Shown one piece after another: positions 47,703 through 60,261 of a DNA stretch of 64,000 nt. Position 1 is the first letter of the stretch. Every line of letters begins with the position of its first letter. Both the position numbers and the translations under genes were made by a program. Source of the DNA: Allolobophora icterica (taxonomy: Eukaryota; Annelida; Clitellata; Crassiclitellata; Lumbricidae); NCBI GenBank assembly GCA_963556255.1, contig OY744608.1, forward strand, positions 27,581,028-27,645,027. Direction: 5' to 3'. The notes under the pieces are model-generated. The model saw only the letters and a program-made list of their open reading frames with translations, had not been told where the DNA came from and did not search any database.

Positions 47703-47810
47703 ACCTGTACAACGTTAAGGAACTGACAGTCTGACAGAATATACAGTAAGAGGCTGTGAATTCCAAAGCTTAGGACCAACTACCGAAATTTCCCAAGAGC
47801 CCAACACTGT
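47525..47810. mobile_element. Two LINE 3' ends facing each other across a tetranucleotide array
   Basis: On the plus side, AACACCGGCCGGCAGAGATC then TTGAAGGGGCGCTATATAAA is a LINE terminus ending in (GATC)n. A (TGAT)~19 array follows (about 47626-47702). It is then followed by an inverted LINE end whose minus strand reads SWEISVVGPKLWNSQPL. The array is the shared tail. Confidence 0.7.
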
Positions 47811-47834
47811 AAACACGCTTCCCTTGACACTGCT

Positions 47835-47932
47835 CGGTTCTCTCTGTCTCTGTCTCTGTCTGTCTCTGTCTCTGTCTGTCTCTCTGTCTGTCTCGTCTCT
47901 GTCTGTCTGTCTGTCTCTCTCTGTTGTCCACC
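47835..47932. repeat. CTGTCT-type microsatellite
   Basis: Pyrimidine-rich array of CTGTCTCTGT and CTGT units. It lies within the minus-strand LINE fragment and interrupts its reading frame. Confidence 0.85.
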
Positions 47933-48717
47933 ATAGTTTAAAGTCTTCTGTTTCCGCGAGGCTCACATGCTGAGATCGCCTCTGAATAGTTCGCACTGTG
48001 AGAGACGCCTTATCAATTCCCAGATACCATACCATACCATACATGTCCTAGTGCAAGGCACAAGTCAAAAGTGTTCGTCGATTGAGTGCAATATTGATTG
48101 ATAGGCGGAGTGAGCAAGTAGCAGAGACAGATCGGCTGATTTAAATATAGTCCCTTTTGAAATATACAGGACAAAAAAATTTAAGTTGATTCTTGCTCGA
48201 TGAGGAGTAAAAGTAACGAATGCATGCAAGCGTAGGCCCTTATATGCTCATCTAAAGGGGTCTTTTATGGCTCACGCCAGAGCATTTTATCCAGATGTAG
48301 CTTGCACAAATCCGCTCCCTCTACTCCCTGGCAGACCGGGAACAAGAATGTCAAAAATGAAAGAACAGGGAAACTGAGCAAGAACGGCAAAAAGATACAA
48401 TAGGGAACCTGGAATAGGTGCCGTATCGATGAAAGAACAGGGAAACTGCAAATAAGAAGAGCAAAAAGAAGAAAGAAGCATAAACCTGACTACCTTTCTT
48501 CCTGTAGCATAGCACCAACATGAAGTTGAAGGCCGTGCATGAAATATGCAGAGAACTCAAATTCCATTTAATTCATTGCAAATAAACCTGTCTTTCCGTG
48601 TGTTTAAACTACAAAGGATCATAAAACACTAGGCCTATATTATATACGCATAATTATATACACACGCACAACTCCTACCCACATCTTAAAGGTAAATACT
48701 GCATGGGCAGTGTTTTA

Positions 48718-48909
48718 GTTGTCCAAAGACAACTGGGGGGGGAGGGGTCAAAAATTTGCAGATTACCATATCACATAATCACATAGACCAAACACCAGTT
48801 TTTTTGTAGTAGACTAACCCCCCAACATATTTTCAGTTACTTAGCTGAGGGGGTTAGAAAGGGAACTAGGGGGGTTGAACTCCCCAACCCCCCGACAACT
48901 AAAACACCG
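48718..48909. mobile_element. hAT-like MITE (192 bp)
   Basis: Ends CAGTGTTTTAGTTGTC and (inverted) CGGTGTTTTAGTTGTC with the exact 8-bp duplication TGCATGGG (48710-48717 and 48910-48917). Inner GGGGGG and CCCCCC tracts extend the inverted repeats. Confidence 0.92.
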
Positions 48910-49439
48910 TGCATGGGGGTTGGACGGTATATTTTAGTCAACAAAATAGTGAGCGTGTGTGAAAGTTTCGGTGCACACAAAATATAGATTTATACAGCAC
49001 TTTCCATCATTAAGTTGCACCCAGCGAGCTTATTCATTAACCGACCAGTGAAGAATGGAAGGCTGAGTGAGCGCCGAGTTGCGTGACATTCCACGGACGG
49101 TCACAGATTGAAGATTGAATATGTCCCTGCCTGGTGGTTTCCTCTTCTGCGTCTGTGTCAACAACCCATGGAGTGTACCAAATGAACAACAGTAGCCAGA
49201 AGGCACCGAACGACGAAGACCACTCTGAAATGGATGGTCGATTCCACTTAGAAAACCTTCGAAGGTTCGAAGGCTCTCCGCTGCATCCGGTCGCAAGAGG
49301 TACATGTATCTACGTCCGAGTTCGATCTGGCATGGTTTAGGCCTAGAAAGAGACTTTGACACTCGACTCTTGGAATTTTCGATAGTGGTTTTAATCACAA
49401 TGTTTTAACCGTAAAACCTAAGTGGTTTTTAACTAGAAG

Positions 49440-50960
49440 TACAATACAGTACAATATACTACAACTGTTATTTGATAATGCCCTTCGTACAAAGTTCAGA
49501 ATTGCACATTGAAGCCGGGCAACCAATAAATCCATAGGTAGACTGGAAGAGGTAAGTTTTCAGTCTAGAGCGAAAGGCAGTCTTGCTAAGAGAGTTGCGA
49601 ACATTGTGACGAGGCAGAGAGTTTCAGATGGAGGAACCGGTAACTGTGAACTAACGCCAGCCGAAGACAAGACTTGTACCAGGAACAACATATACTTTCC
49701 AGCAGATGCTGATCGAAGAGAGGAGCGACCTGTAACAGAATTGCAAGGTGTGACCGTGAAGATAAGTAGGATGGCAGATGATCTGCACGTGCTCTGTACA
49801 CGAGGAATGCCAGGTTGAAACAGGTATACTCACAGACAGGAAGCCAGTGTAGAGAACGAAGAGTAGTTGTGACATGGTCTCAGGACGAGAGTCCAAGACA
49901 GTCTGGCAGCCTGAATGATGCAGTATTCTAGTGTTAGAGGAAGCAGTGTGCATTCAGGGAGACCATAGAGTACGGAGTTGCAGTCATAGGCGTAGACTCT
50001 GGGGGGTCAGCCGGGGCACGTGCCCCCCAATAATTGAGGAGCCGGGGCAATGCCCCCCCAAAATCGAGAGGAGAATTTTTTCAAATATTAAAATATTATG
50101 TTTCAATAAAAACAAATTTCTTCAGAAACAGAAAATCAGAGACACAGAACTGAAATACTATCAGAAATTCATAATGAAAACTAAGATTTATTTTTATCTT
50201 TAATATCTACAATATGAAACAAATTTACATGTAAACAAAACGCCCCATTTCATACGCATTAACGTAAACCGGAAGCCTTTGCTGACTGTCCATTTCAGAG
50301 GTGAACAAAAGTTTTTTCGGTTTTTGGTTTTAAACAAAACCAAAAGAAAAAGAAAACCACAAAATTTGTTTTTGTTTCTTTTAAATTTTTTATTTTTGTA
50401 GAAATTATTTTAATTACATTGATTTAATGATTTTTAATTTTCGGAAATTGCAACTGAATTAAATGAGTTGGAGCTCTTGTTCATGCCATTTTTCATGACT
50501 TTTATCATCCGAGATCCGAAAATCTTAAAAACGACCAAAACAACAAAACCATAAAAACGAAAAAAACAACAACAAAACAACAACAAAACCCAACTTTTCA
50601 AATTGAAAAAACTTGTTTTTCTGGACCCGAGACCCCGTGCCCCCCCAATATTTTGGACAAGTTTACGCCAGTGGTTGCAGTAGTCAACTTGCGTCAGAAT
50701 AAGTGTTTTTGCAGTGTTTTCAGTGATGCTGGGATCTAGAGTAAAGCGAAGCTGTCGGATTCTTCTGATGTGAAACAGGTATGCTCGAGAATTGGCAGCT
50801 ATATGAGGTTAAGGATGACTCGAAGATCCCAAACAGCAGATGATGGAGAGAGTAGAGAGGAGGAAGTAGAAAGTGAGAGTTCAGCACACTGCATGAGCTT
50901 AGAGGAACGGTCAAATCAAATGAGCAGGACGTCAACAAACATCACTAAGCCAAGAGACTG
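49440..50960 (-). mobile_element. Decayed LINE reverse-transcriptase segment, split by a MITE
   Basis: Minus-strand frames carry RT C-terminal motifs in order: a degraded RT core (SSIPVSHQKNPTASLYSRSQ, KHCKNTYSDAS), then SRPETMSQLLFVLYTGFLSV, YRARADHLPSYLS, SLVFGW and KTYLF-like ends. The hAT-like MITE 49985-50673 sits in the middle. Stops and shifts are frequent. Confidence 0.6.
49985..50673. mobile_element. hAT-like element (689 bp) nested in a LINE
   Basis: Ends CATAGGCGTAGACT and (inverted) CACTGGCGTAAACT with the exact 8-bp duplication GTTGCAGT (49977-49984 and 50674-50681). GTGCCCCCCAATA and GTGCCCCCCCAATA blocks near each end, and GGGGCAATGCCCC, recall the element at 2791-3090. The A-rich interior encodes nothing recognisable. 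Confidence 0.9.
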
Positions 50961-51472
50961 CGTTATACCTAATCGCCAGTAATGGCCTATGCATTCACCG
51001 CTTATGCCGCTACAACAGGTTTTATAAGTAAATCGCTCGACAACTTGTCTAATAATGTATGTTAACCAAAGTGCGGATAGCAATTGATATATAATTATAT
51101 TAAAGAATATTCTCATCTTATCTTATCTTAACTGGCTATTTATGCTATTTCAACGAATTTCAACACATGTTATTGAGGCGCTGGGCCTACTGTGAACCGC
51201 ACTAGAGGCCACGCGTGAAATGCCTAAAAATAAATAAACGATGTTGCTTGCTGACAACTTTGACAAGCGACATTGTAACATCATTGCAGTAGTGACAGCT
51301 TCGACAATTTCGTAAGACATGACAAACTGAAAGACCTTAAGCATACAGTTAAGCATTTATCAAAAAACAAAAACAAATGATGATCGTAAAGGAAATCAAT
51401 GTGTTTGCATCCAAGCTGGCGCGACAACGCGCAATTTGTTACTCGAATTTGACCTAATGGTAGGCCTATTGA

Positions 51473-51783
<311 letters not shown>

Positions 51784-51785
51784 AC

Positions 51786-51786
<1 letters not shown>

Positions 51787-51879
<93 letters not shown>
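51787..51879. repeat. (AT)n microsatellite
   Basis: About 46 TA units directly after the palindrome and about 90 bp upstream of the cystatin start codon. Confidence 0.95.
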
Positions 51880-51882
<3 letters not shown>

Positions 51883-51970
51883 GTTATTGATCCATGTTAT
51901 CGTTCGTTTCTTCTTACAGAATAAATTCACTACATGCACATAAAGAATTTCAGAAGAGTGATTATAAGGT

Positions 51971-53558
51971 ATGATGGAGTCGCTTGGCGTAGTGATATTC
52001 GTTGTCGTCCTGCTATGTTATGCCCATTCAACTGGGGGTGTTTTCCCTGGTGGTCTACAGTCGGCGGACAAGGGCGACAATGAAGTGCAAAGAGCAGCTG
52101 AATTTGCTATCTGCGAAATTAAAAATCTTTCTGGCCTTTCCTGCAAACTGGTTTGTATCGACGATGTTAAAAGTCAGGTACGCATACACTGTATCATTAG
52201 AAGTTACGATAAGATTAACATAGGTACACCTACGTTGTTTTAATTAACATTGGAAGATATATGTAGGCCTATAATCTCTAGCAATAGGCTAGCTGTTAAA
52301 TTATTTTTCTTTTACACGCGATTCGCGATGATTGCCTACATCAATACCTAAGCGGATTTTAGAACAAGTACGACCATAAAAGCCTAAGTAGCAAGATGTT
52401 CGCTCGTTTCAAATTCTGATTTTAATATTTGAACTCTTCGTCTCATATGGGAGTTGTCTTTGTTGTAAAGTTCTATCGGACAAAGACTGTATCGACAGGA
52501 AATAGAAACAGCATTGGGCTTTACTTGTGCATAATTATTGTCGGGTATTGTCGGAATTCTAATAATAATAAAAAAAAGTTTGAAAAGAGTCTACAACACG
52601 CAACATGCAGTATCGCCTGACCGCAATAAACTAATTACAAATAGCCTACGTAGTACGTATATATAATGAAATGGAATTTGCACTTTCAGTGTCTCCGTAT
52701 AAACAAAGGTGAGTCATGCAGAGGCAGTCAATATTGATTGAAGGTACAACCACTGTCGACCAGCAACCCGCTGGAATGAGGTTATGCCAACTAAGCAGAA
52801 CCATAAAGCCAGAAAGACCGGCCATTGACGGATCCATACGTTCAGACTTACGACACGTTTAACTATCATTGTTTACTAGTTCGTGACCCCCTTAGGCTGT
52901 TTTTTCACAATCACAAATACCTAATGTATGTGTTTTACAATTAATTTTAAATACTCTTAGCATATGGCTAACCTGTAATTTACAATTCAACGACCTGTGG
53001 CAGTCATTGCTACTGCAATCAGTATCGACTGTTATCATGAAGTTGTGTACAGCCTAAGCTTGCGTTGACAATGAATGCATTAATGAGCGATTTTTAAAGA
53101 GAGCATTGCGTTTAACAAGAATAATTAAAAGAAAACAAGCATTTTTAATTTTTTATATTTGCCATCGTTTCAGGTTGTATCGGGGGTGATGTACCATCTA
53201 AAACTAACCATCTCAATTAATGTCAATGGAAAGATACAGGTTAGTCTATCCACCATCCAGCTGTGGTAACTATTGGTTTGACAATAAAGATTTTCAAGCA
53301 TGTATAGGCCCTAAATAGATATGGACAAACTGGATTTGGAAGGAAATAAACATCTTTGTGTAGTACAGAGGTTTTGTAAATATATATATAGGAACTGAAT
53401 CTAGCATATGATTCTGAAACGATTCGCTTCACTCTCAGTTTGTTTGGTTCTCATTTCAGAATATCCGGTGCTTTGTGAAGGTCTGGGTTCAACCATGGAT
53501 GCCGACCACTCACAAACTGCACTATTACAAATGCAGCCCCAAACTGAGTAAAACTTGA
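51971..53558 (+). CDS. Cystatin, secreted cysteine-protease inhibitor (123 aa)
   Basis: Three exons join in phase 0: 51971-52177, 53174-53239, 53460-53558 (TGA). Residues 1-19 form a signal peptide (LGVVIFVVVLLCYAHS). The mature chain has the N-terminal Gly pair in FPGGLQ (25-30), the helix NEVQRAAEFAICEIKNLSG, the first inhibitory hairpin QVVSG (69-73) created across the exon 1/2 junction, and the second hairpin PW (103-104). C95 and C116 correspond to the C-terminal disulfide of type-2 cystatins (CFVKVWVQPW ... YYKC). The usual first disulfide is absent; C48, C58 and C62 lie elsewhere. All wedge elements for blocking papain-like proteases are present, so it is probably active. Either M1 or M2 could start; both are in frame. 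The (AT)n and (CA)n arrays lie immediately upstream. It is head to head with the partial cystatin at 44420-47012. Confidence 0.93.
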
Positions 53559-54068
53559 CAAGACACTGAAACGAATTTTCTGAATGCGTAAAGTTCGGTT
53601 TCTACTTCCGAATCAATTATTTTAACTGACATTACAGTTACACAACATACCGTATCAGTGAGACATTACGTGTGATTCGCTATAGGCCTATGTTATACAA
53701 TAAGGGATTTAATTAAATGCTGTTGCTCGGAAAGAGGTTCTCATAATACCGCCTGCTCAAACCTTTCGGAATTCTAATAACATAATTTTTAACTACATAT
53801 ATTATGACAACCTTATTATTTTACAACTCCTGATATAAGATACAAGATGTAAGATAAGATACAATCACATCGCATTATAGTTTCTTCTCTGGTGACAATA
53901 ACGCTTTGTCGGTACGGCAAGATGAAGGAGAACACTCAAGTGTCAGTCGGCTCTCGCAAGACTGGGCCTCAGGAGTTCCATATGAATATTTAGGCGGCCG
54001 AACATGCAGATAAGATAAAACCGCGTTAAGTAACGGCAGAAGGTTTGGGATGGAAGCTGACTTTTGAG

Positions 54069-54071
<3 letters not shown>
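53559..54071. other. Region after the cystatin gene
   Basis: Presumed cystatin 3' flank. AATAAA-like words occur only loosely. No further gene or repeat was recognised before the AGT array. Confidence 0.5.
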
Positions 54072-54147
<76 letters not shown>

Positions 54148-54160
54148 ATAGTAGTAGTAG
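54072..54160. repeat. (AGT)n trinucleotide array
   Basis: About 30 AGT units with one AAT interruption. Confidence 0.95.
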
Positions 54161-54162
54161 CA

Positions 54163-54400
54163 ATGCTTGTTTTTCTGGAAAAAAGGTTCCGGAACTGAAC
54201 AATAGGTTCCGGAACTGAACAATTATGGAAGGGCTAAAATTCCGAGAAAACGGGTTTGGGGATTATGGAGGGGTTTCAATAATCACTGAAAAGAATCCAC
54301 AACACTGAAATTAAATAAATTAACAAAATTATTGTTTCTATTTTTAGTATAAATAAATTATTTTTTAGTAGCTGAAAAAGGTGCCGGAACGCCGACCCGG
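54163..54400. repeat. GTTCCGGAACC repeat, copy 3 (inverted)
   Basis: Inverted relative to copies 1 and 2. It runs from GTTTTTCTGGAAAAAAGG through GGTTCCGGAACTGAACAA (present twice) to AAAAGGTGCCGGAACGCCG. The right end matches the first bases of the window. Confidence 0.7.
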
Positions 54401-54827
54401 GTCTATAATGCCTGAAAGAATTTGTTGGTAAAATGCAGACCAACACAATATAGGATGTAATAACATTCATCCTGACTTTCACATGACCTTACACGCTAAT
54501 CTAGTAGTTTTGTCACACTGCAATTCCACGAACTGGATTGATGTTTAACATTCTCTGTTTTTTTTAAAAATTCTCACAGTTAGCCTACTAGTGTTCATAT
54601 CCTGCTCTAAATAATCACGAATGCTTTCTGTCGGATAAAATTTTCTTCGAAATCTGCTAATCTTAACATAGGCCTACAACGTACGGTTAGGGTTGTAACA
54701 GTAGTAGGCCTATATTTGATGACATTATTTTATTTTTTCATTATTTCTACTAATTGCTACTAAGCACCAATGGCGCCGAGGAACTGTGCGTGTTAGACCT
54801 GTTCAAGGACCAGACACAGTAACCGTC

Positions 54828-54892
54828 TCTAGGAGCTTCGAACTCATATATTGCGCGTTGCTAAGCGAACGCTCAAATCATTTGGCTACCGG
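54828..54892 (-). pseudogene. tRNA-like SINE head
   Basis: The minus strand reads GTAGCCAAATGATTTGAGCG (A-box side), CGCTTAGCAACGCG (anticodon-arm side) and GAGTTCGAAGCTCC, a good B box. The D-loop and spacing are tRNA-like but no complete cloverleaf acceptor stem forms. Confidence 0.5.
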
Positions 54893-55275
54893 GTCACATG
54901 TAGTCCGGATCCATGCGATGATTTTGCGTGGAGGGAGGCTACGCAACGCTTCGACATTCCGGCAGGCATCTTTCAGCCAATGAGGTATTGTTGCAGGCCT
55001 TTAAAAGTACCTTACACATACTTGATGCAACTTATAGGTTACAACCGTGTGAAGGCTACAGAATTTAATAGAACAACTACATGTATTACCAGAAATTTAG
55101 AAAGCGAATAGTATGCAGGAAATCGAGTACTTGGATGTGTATGAACTTCCATTCAGTAAATAAGTAAGAAGTAAACAAGTAGCCTAATTTAACTTTTCAG
55201 CGAACAAAAGATAAGCACAAAGGTAGATGAACGGGCTAAATTCGAATCTGCTAAAGCAGTACATGACAACTTAAA

Positions 55276-55940
55276 TAATCAATCAATCAAGCATTTATAT
55301 AGAGTCCCTTCAAGGAAGCTATTCAGAGGCGCTCCCAGCCCAACCCCGGCGAAACAGAACAGTCTTTAGAGCAGAGAAGAAAGCGGTAGATGAGTTTCGA
55401 GGAAGAGCTCAGGAAGAAGCCCATTCCAAATTGTGGGTCCAACCACGGAGAAAGCGCGCTGCTGCATAGTAGTGGTGCGTGCGAAAGGAACAGAGAGATT
55501 CCCACGGGTGGCAGAGCGAAGAGAGCGGTGACCAGGTGGAACAGAGGTACGAGAACAGAGTTCACGCAGAAAGAAGGGAGCACAGACAAGCTGACATTTC
55601 CAGACAATGGAGGCAACTCGGTAGACAATGCGTTGCGAGAGTGGTAACCAGTGGAGGACATCTCGCATGTATTCAGAGACATGGCCAAATTTAGGAATGC
55701 GCTCAATCAAGCGCGCAGCGGAACGCAGTAAACGTTCGAGGAGTGAGGGGAAGCCCAATATAGAGGGAGCAGCAGTAGTCAAGCCGACAGGTAATGAACG
55801 CATGAACGAGAGTAACAGCAGATTTTGGAGGGGGGAAGAGAGCGGGAAACAACGCGAAGCTGTCGTAGCTGAAAGTAGCAAGCGCGGCTCAGCTGCAAGA
55901 TATGCGGAGAGATGGCGAGTTCTGAATCCAATCTGACGCC
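55276..55940 (-). mobile_element. CR1/L2-like LINE 3' end, largely open
   Basis: A CAATCAATCAA tail and TTATATAGAGTCCCTTCAAG begin the inverted LINE. The minus-strand frame 55881-55366 is open for 171 codons with RSAARLIERIPKFGHVSEYM, DVLHWLPLSQRIVYRVASIV, RSLRSATRGNLSVPFART and AFSVVGPTIWNGLLPEL. This is the ORF2 C-terminus; the catalytic RT core is absent, so it is a 5'-truncated, inert copy. Confidence 0.88.
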
Positions 55941-56590
55941 AAGATCTCTGACGGAGGTGGAAAAGACGATATGGGGGTCATTGGGGGAATTCAGAGGTAA
56001 GAGTCACAAGCGTGATCAATAATATTACGCGTGTTTTTCATTTTTGTATGAATATTTGTTGATCGAAATATAGGCCTAATGGTTACCAACTGCTGACACA
56101 TAAATAGATATATATCTCTACCGGGGTAGAAAACAAATTAAATATCAATTTCATTAATAAAACTTTACAGTTTCAGACTGACAATTTAAAGCATTCCAAT
56201 AAAATTGCGAAACGTTAAACAGCCACAACTGAAACGCGTACAGAGTTGTCCAAACCTTGTTGCAGCAGGTAAGGTTGTTTCGTGTTTAACGTGTCACTCG
56301 ATATAAGCGGGTTCGACATCTCAGTGACCTAGTTAGGTCACCTCGACCTACATAGGTCATTACTACCGGAAGTATTGTTCTTGCTGTGGTAAACATCGGT
56401 AGGATTAATGATTTAGATGGTTTCAAACGTTGGAATTTGGAATAATTATGTATTAAGAAAATTTTCCGGAATCTGGGATTAACAATTATTCACTGTAGTA
56501 AGAAACAACAGTTGGTGGCTTTGTCGTATGCCGCATTTAGCGAAAACTACATTCGGCAGCGCAACAGTACCCGTATGACCGATCAGCTGA

Positions 56591-57130
56591 ATGTCCGATC
56601 AGCTGATGTCAATCTTGAACAGAGGAATACGAGTCGACACCCCGGCCTGTTTGAGTTATACCCAAGTAGGAGACAGGGAGAGGGTTGAAACACTGCTGAA
56701 GAAAATGCGACGCTCTGGTCTACTTTCCCCATCCATTCAAATCGCTCCTGAATTGACAAAACAGGCAGATAAACGCCTCCTTAAGACAGCCATTACATAC
56801 CACGGCCATGTTCAGCGACCATATTTTCCACCTGATCGCAATATCCCTCATAATTTCCGGCCACGGGCTCATCATTTCACATTAGGCCTACCTGATAAAA
56901 ACGACAAAAACTTTATCTCCCTTAAGCTCTATAAAAACACTTATTAACAATTAACTATTTTAGCACTATACTGTTTTTCTTTTATATGTATAGGCTACTT
57001 TATTTTAAAATCCATTAATCTCTTCAGTCTTTTTCATTAACTGTTTTCTGATTTCAATGCATATTTTAATGAATTTTGACTAGTGGGACAGTCAGCCACG
57101 ACTAGGGTGTCTGGGCCGAAGCCCCAGCGG
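56591..57130 (+). mobile_element. LINE ORF2 C-terminal fragment with 3' UTR (second LINE type)
   Basis: An open frame (56591-56947) ends with LLPSIQ-like and KQADKRLLKTAITYHGHV, then PHNFRPRAHHFTLGLPDKN and FISLKLYKNTY then TAA. The 'YNLRxRxHxxxLP...NFIxRMLYKDxY' ending is a known LINE terminus. The AT-rich sequence to about 57130 (CTGGGCCGAAGCCCC) is the presumed 3' UTR. Confidence 0.6.
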
Positions 57131-57859
57131 ACAACGCATTTTACAGCATTTGCTGCCAAATTTTAGCCACTTTCATTTTACCAAATTTCCTTACTATTAT
57201 TATACATATATCCCAATTAAAGTCATGCATAGAAGTTTGAAAATATGACATAATTAGTTCAATCATACTACCAAAATAATTGATAAAAGTAAGTCAGTGA
57301 CAGGCTGAGTGACTGTGACCCAGTGGATGAGCTGCAGGTACAACAAACAATGATAGCTTTGACTTCGGCAACCACGATCAACTTTATTTTCCAATTTGGT
57401 TAAGCAAAGAAAACAAGTAACATTCTATTAATGTTTGCTTGGTGAGTGACCCATATGGGTCCATCCACCAAACAAACATTTATAGGATGTAGCTGTAGTA
57501 TTCATCAGCTATTATGCTGCTGTTTTCGTCAAGACAGAGTTCGGTCATAACAACTTACCATATGGTAAGATCAGTTACTGCAGAAAAACTTGTGCGCATA
57601 GAATTGCATGGCATAAATGTCCGGATCCGAATGTCCTTCGCGTCTCTCTTTGCTAGTAAGCAATTTGGCTATGCATGGCGGCTTCGGGTGAAAATATGCA
57701 ACGCCCACTCCATTGACATTGAATGATATCAATAACCGATCATTAACAGTATCCAAAGACACTGACAGTCGATGGCTCGTTCTCAGATTGTCATAGTGAG
57801 AGAGAGATCTCTCGTTTTAATATTGTAATATTACATTAAAAGTAGAGTGTTTCAGAGAC

Positions 57860-57930
57860 AAATCACCCAAACTACTGGGACAAATCCTAAAACTACTGGG
57901 ACATTTGTCCCCCTAGTTATAGTTAAAATA
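57860..57930. repeat. AACTACTGGGACAAATCCTA repeat fragment
   Basis: Inverted copy of the GGATTTGTCCCAGTAGTTTT motif that forms the core of the element at 42889-44015, including the neighbouring AGTTAAAATATGCACTG. Confidence 0.7.
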
Positions 57931-58089
57931 TGCACTGTATGATTTATTTTCACTTGCAATTATTGTCTTTGTAACACTGTGAAATCCCATCACGTGTCGA
58001 CGGGAATCTTTCAATAAACAAATATTTAATTGATTGATTGACACCACACATTTATTACATTATGCTAAACGTTTTTATTGTGCTACTGA

Positions 58090-58790
58090 TTTTGTTCTGC
58101 CTGTATACTCTGAGTTTGAACATAAGCAGATTGAAGAAAAACATGTGGTCAGAATAAAAGTTCACTTTGGTTTGTTTTGCACATGAAGTTTTTACACGAG
58201 CAAAAAAATTATTTCTGATAAAGTGTGTGATGCCACTTCTGTTATCAAGTTGATAATGGAGGGCAAAAATGTTACTGCTGATCTCTGAGATGTGGCCATG
58301 AAAGGAAAGTGGAAGAAGTTGAAACTTATATGTGGTTCAAAACTTGGATCATGAAAACTTAGCAGTTCCAGCAGGAATGTGGCTTATACATTCATAAGAA
58401 ACATTCAGTTTTCTGTGCTTCACCAGATAGAATTGTCACTTAATACATGCTGTGGCGAGGGATTGCTTGAGGTTAAGTGTCCAGTTAGTTTTGCAGACAT
58501 AGATCCTGCTGAAACCACCTGTGCCATCCATATCTTGTGACTGCTGATGGTCATGTCATGTTAAGTCGCACTCATCAGCATTAAAAGTAACACATATTCA
58601 AATGCAGATAGCAGTTCGGTAATAGGCAGTGGTGTGATTTTTCAGTAAGTGTGGCTCCTTTTTTGAAAGAAAATTGTTTAACAAATCATTCTGGGATGTT
58701 TGCCAATCGATGCTAGAGACTTGTTTTAATACTTTCGTTTTCCTAGCATGGTGGCATCTGTTGCAGCATCTGAGAGCAATGCACAAACTT
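58090..58790 (+). pseudogene. Decayed YqaJ-type recombinase/exonuclease fragment
   Basis: Plus-strand frames read FCASPDRIVT, then after a frameshift TCCGEGLLEVKCPVSFADID, then CTIH-like residues, VTHIQMQIAV and QWCDFSVSVAPFLKE, with stops between. The order SPDG..., E-V-K-CP, QxQ, WCDF is that of the YqaJ (PDDEXK-fold) exonuclease domain found in phage and animal transposon proteins. It is clearly broken. Host element unknown. Confidence 0.6.
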
Positions 58791-59045
58791 AACCAGGAAA
58801 TATTAAAAGTATTAATTAATTTAATTAAACTTCAGTATATTTAATCTTTTTACATAGAATCAACACCTGTAACAATTTCATACTCTGTTGCAATGACTGG
58901 TAGTGAATGTTTCATTAAATGTAAATGTACGCGATTTTCTATAGCGACCGTATAATGGCCTCGATCCTGCTCATTTTTCAATGAATTGATCGGGTGAGAT
59001 CCTTCACCACAGCTGCCCGTTTGAATGGGTGCCACGCCATTTAAG

Positions 59046-59254
59046 CAGGGCTGTAGTCGAGGGTATACGCGGGTATACAGCGTATACTCACCTCTAGAGA
59101 CCGTATACTCACCTCACAAAATATTTATATTAATTTATGTTAAAATACTGTAGTGTATACTCACAAAATACTGTAGCGTATACTCACCTCTAATTTGTTT
59201 AGGAAAATTTACCGTTAGGGTGTACTCACCTCTAATTTTACCACTACAGCCCTG
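59046..59254. mobile_element. hAT-like MITE (209 bp) with GTATACTCACC repeats
   Basis: Ends CAGGGCTGTAGT and ACTACAGCCCTG with the exact 8-bp duplication CATTTAAG (59038-59045 and 59255-59262). The interior repeats GCGTATACTCACCTCTA and GTACTCACCTCTAATTT four to five times. Confidence 0.94.
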
Positions 59255-59824
59255 CATTTAAGGTCCCTGTGTTGGGACCGTACTAGCCCGAGATTTAAAT
59301 CTCTGAAATAAGCCACCTTCGGGAAGCGAACCGCGGTCCGAAAAATGATGTTTAAAGACGTTTAGGCCTAATTCAGACATCTTAACATTGCCCGCATGCA
59401 TTCACTAAGTAAGAGTACTCGAGTTGAAATTATGCTAAACACAGATCACAGATTCGTTGATCCAGGCGAATGGATTTTCATATTTTTGAAGCAATGCTAC
59501 AAGTTATAAACATTAAATGCAATCGACCTATACCGACATGTGTGTGGTTTGTTGACAAAGTTGGTAGTAATGACCTCTAGGACAATGAAGTGGGTCGGGT
59601 GACTGCGCATGCGCACTCGACATATCGATAGGGCTTATTGGATCCGATACTGTATTGAAGTTCTTTCTCATTAACTATCAATCAATGAGTCAGTCATTTT
59701 TTATGAATCCCAGATAATTTAACATATCGAATATTCAATATTAGCCCACATACAGGTTTACATACCTGATATCAGTTTAAAAAACGTTTACGTTCATTTA
59801 TTATGCACTCCTAGAATTCGCCTT

Positions 59825-60214
59825 AACTAGACTCCTCCTCTTATAGGTTCCGCTAGAGCTTGGGCCCGTCAGCTACGCGCACTGGCCCTTGAGTTCCATA
59901 GTTAAGGTTTAGATAAGATTAGTTAAGTTTTGCTCCATTTCTTTCTACCTCTCAGAGCCCCCCATCCCGTTTAATGCCCAGACTATTCTTTATCTTTTTT
60001 CTAATCACGTCGGGAAGGATTACTTATATGCCGTACACTGAATTATGCTACATGACCTGTCGGGTGTCCCCGCCTAGCGGGATAATTATCCCTTTGGGGC
60101 CGCACATTACTTCCATCACCGACTGTTCTGTCTCACCTTATTTAATCTAGCAGTAATAAATGTTTCTAAATTGTTATACTTATGTAATTTAACTATTTGG
60201 TTGCAATAAAAAAA

Positions 60215-60260
<46 letters not shown>
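59825..60260 (+). mobile_element. LINE 3' UTR with (TGAT)n tail
   Basis: Sequence of LINE 3' UTR type (GTCGGGTGTCCCCGCCTAGC, CCCTTTGGGGCCGCACATTA) runs to AATAAAAAAATATTGATTGA and a TGAT array of about 12 units. The array-type tail marks the end of a retrotransposed copy. Confidence 0.65.

Positions 60261-60261
<1 letters not shown>

Noticed and set aside
53875..54222. Minus-strand frame with a long poly-Tyr run
   Set aside because: Translation of the (AGT)n array, with no other protein features.
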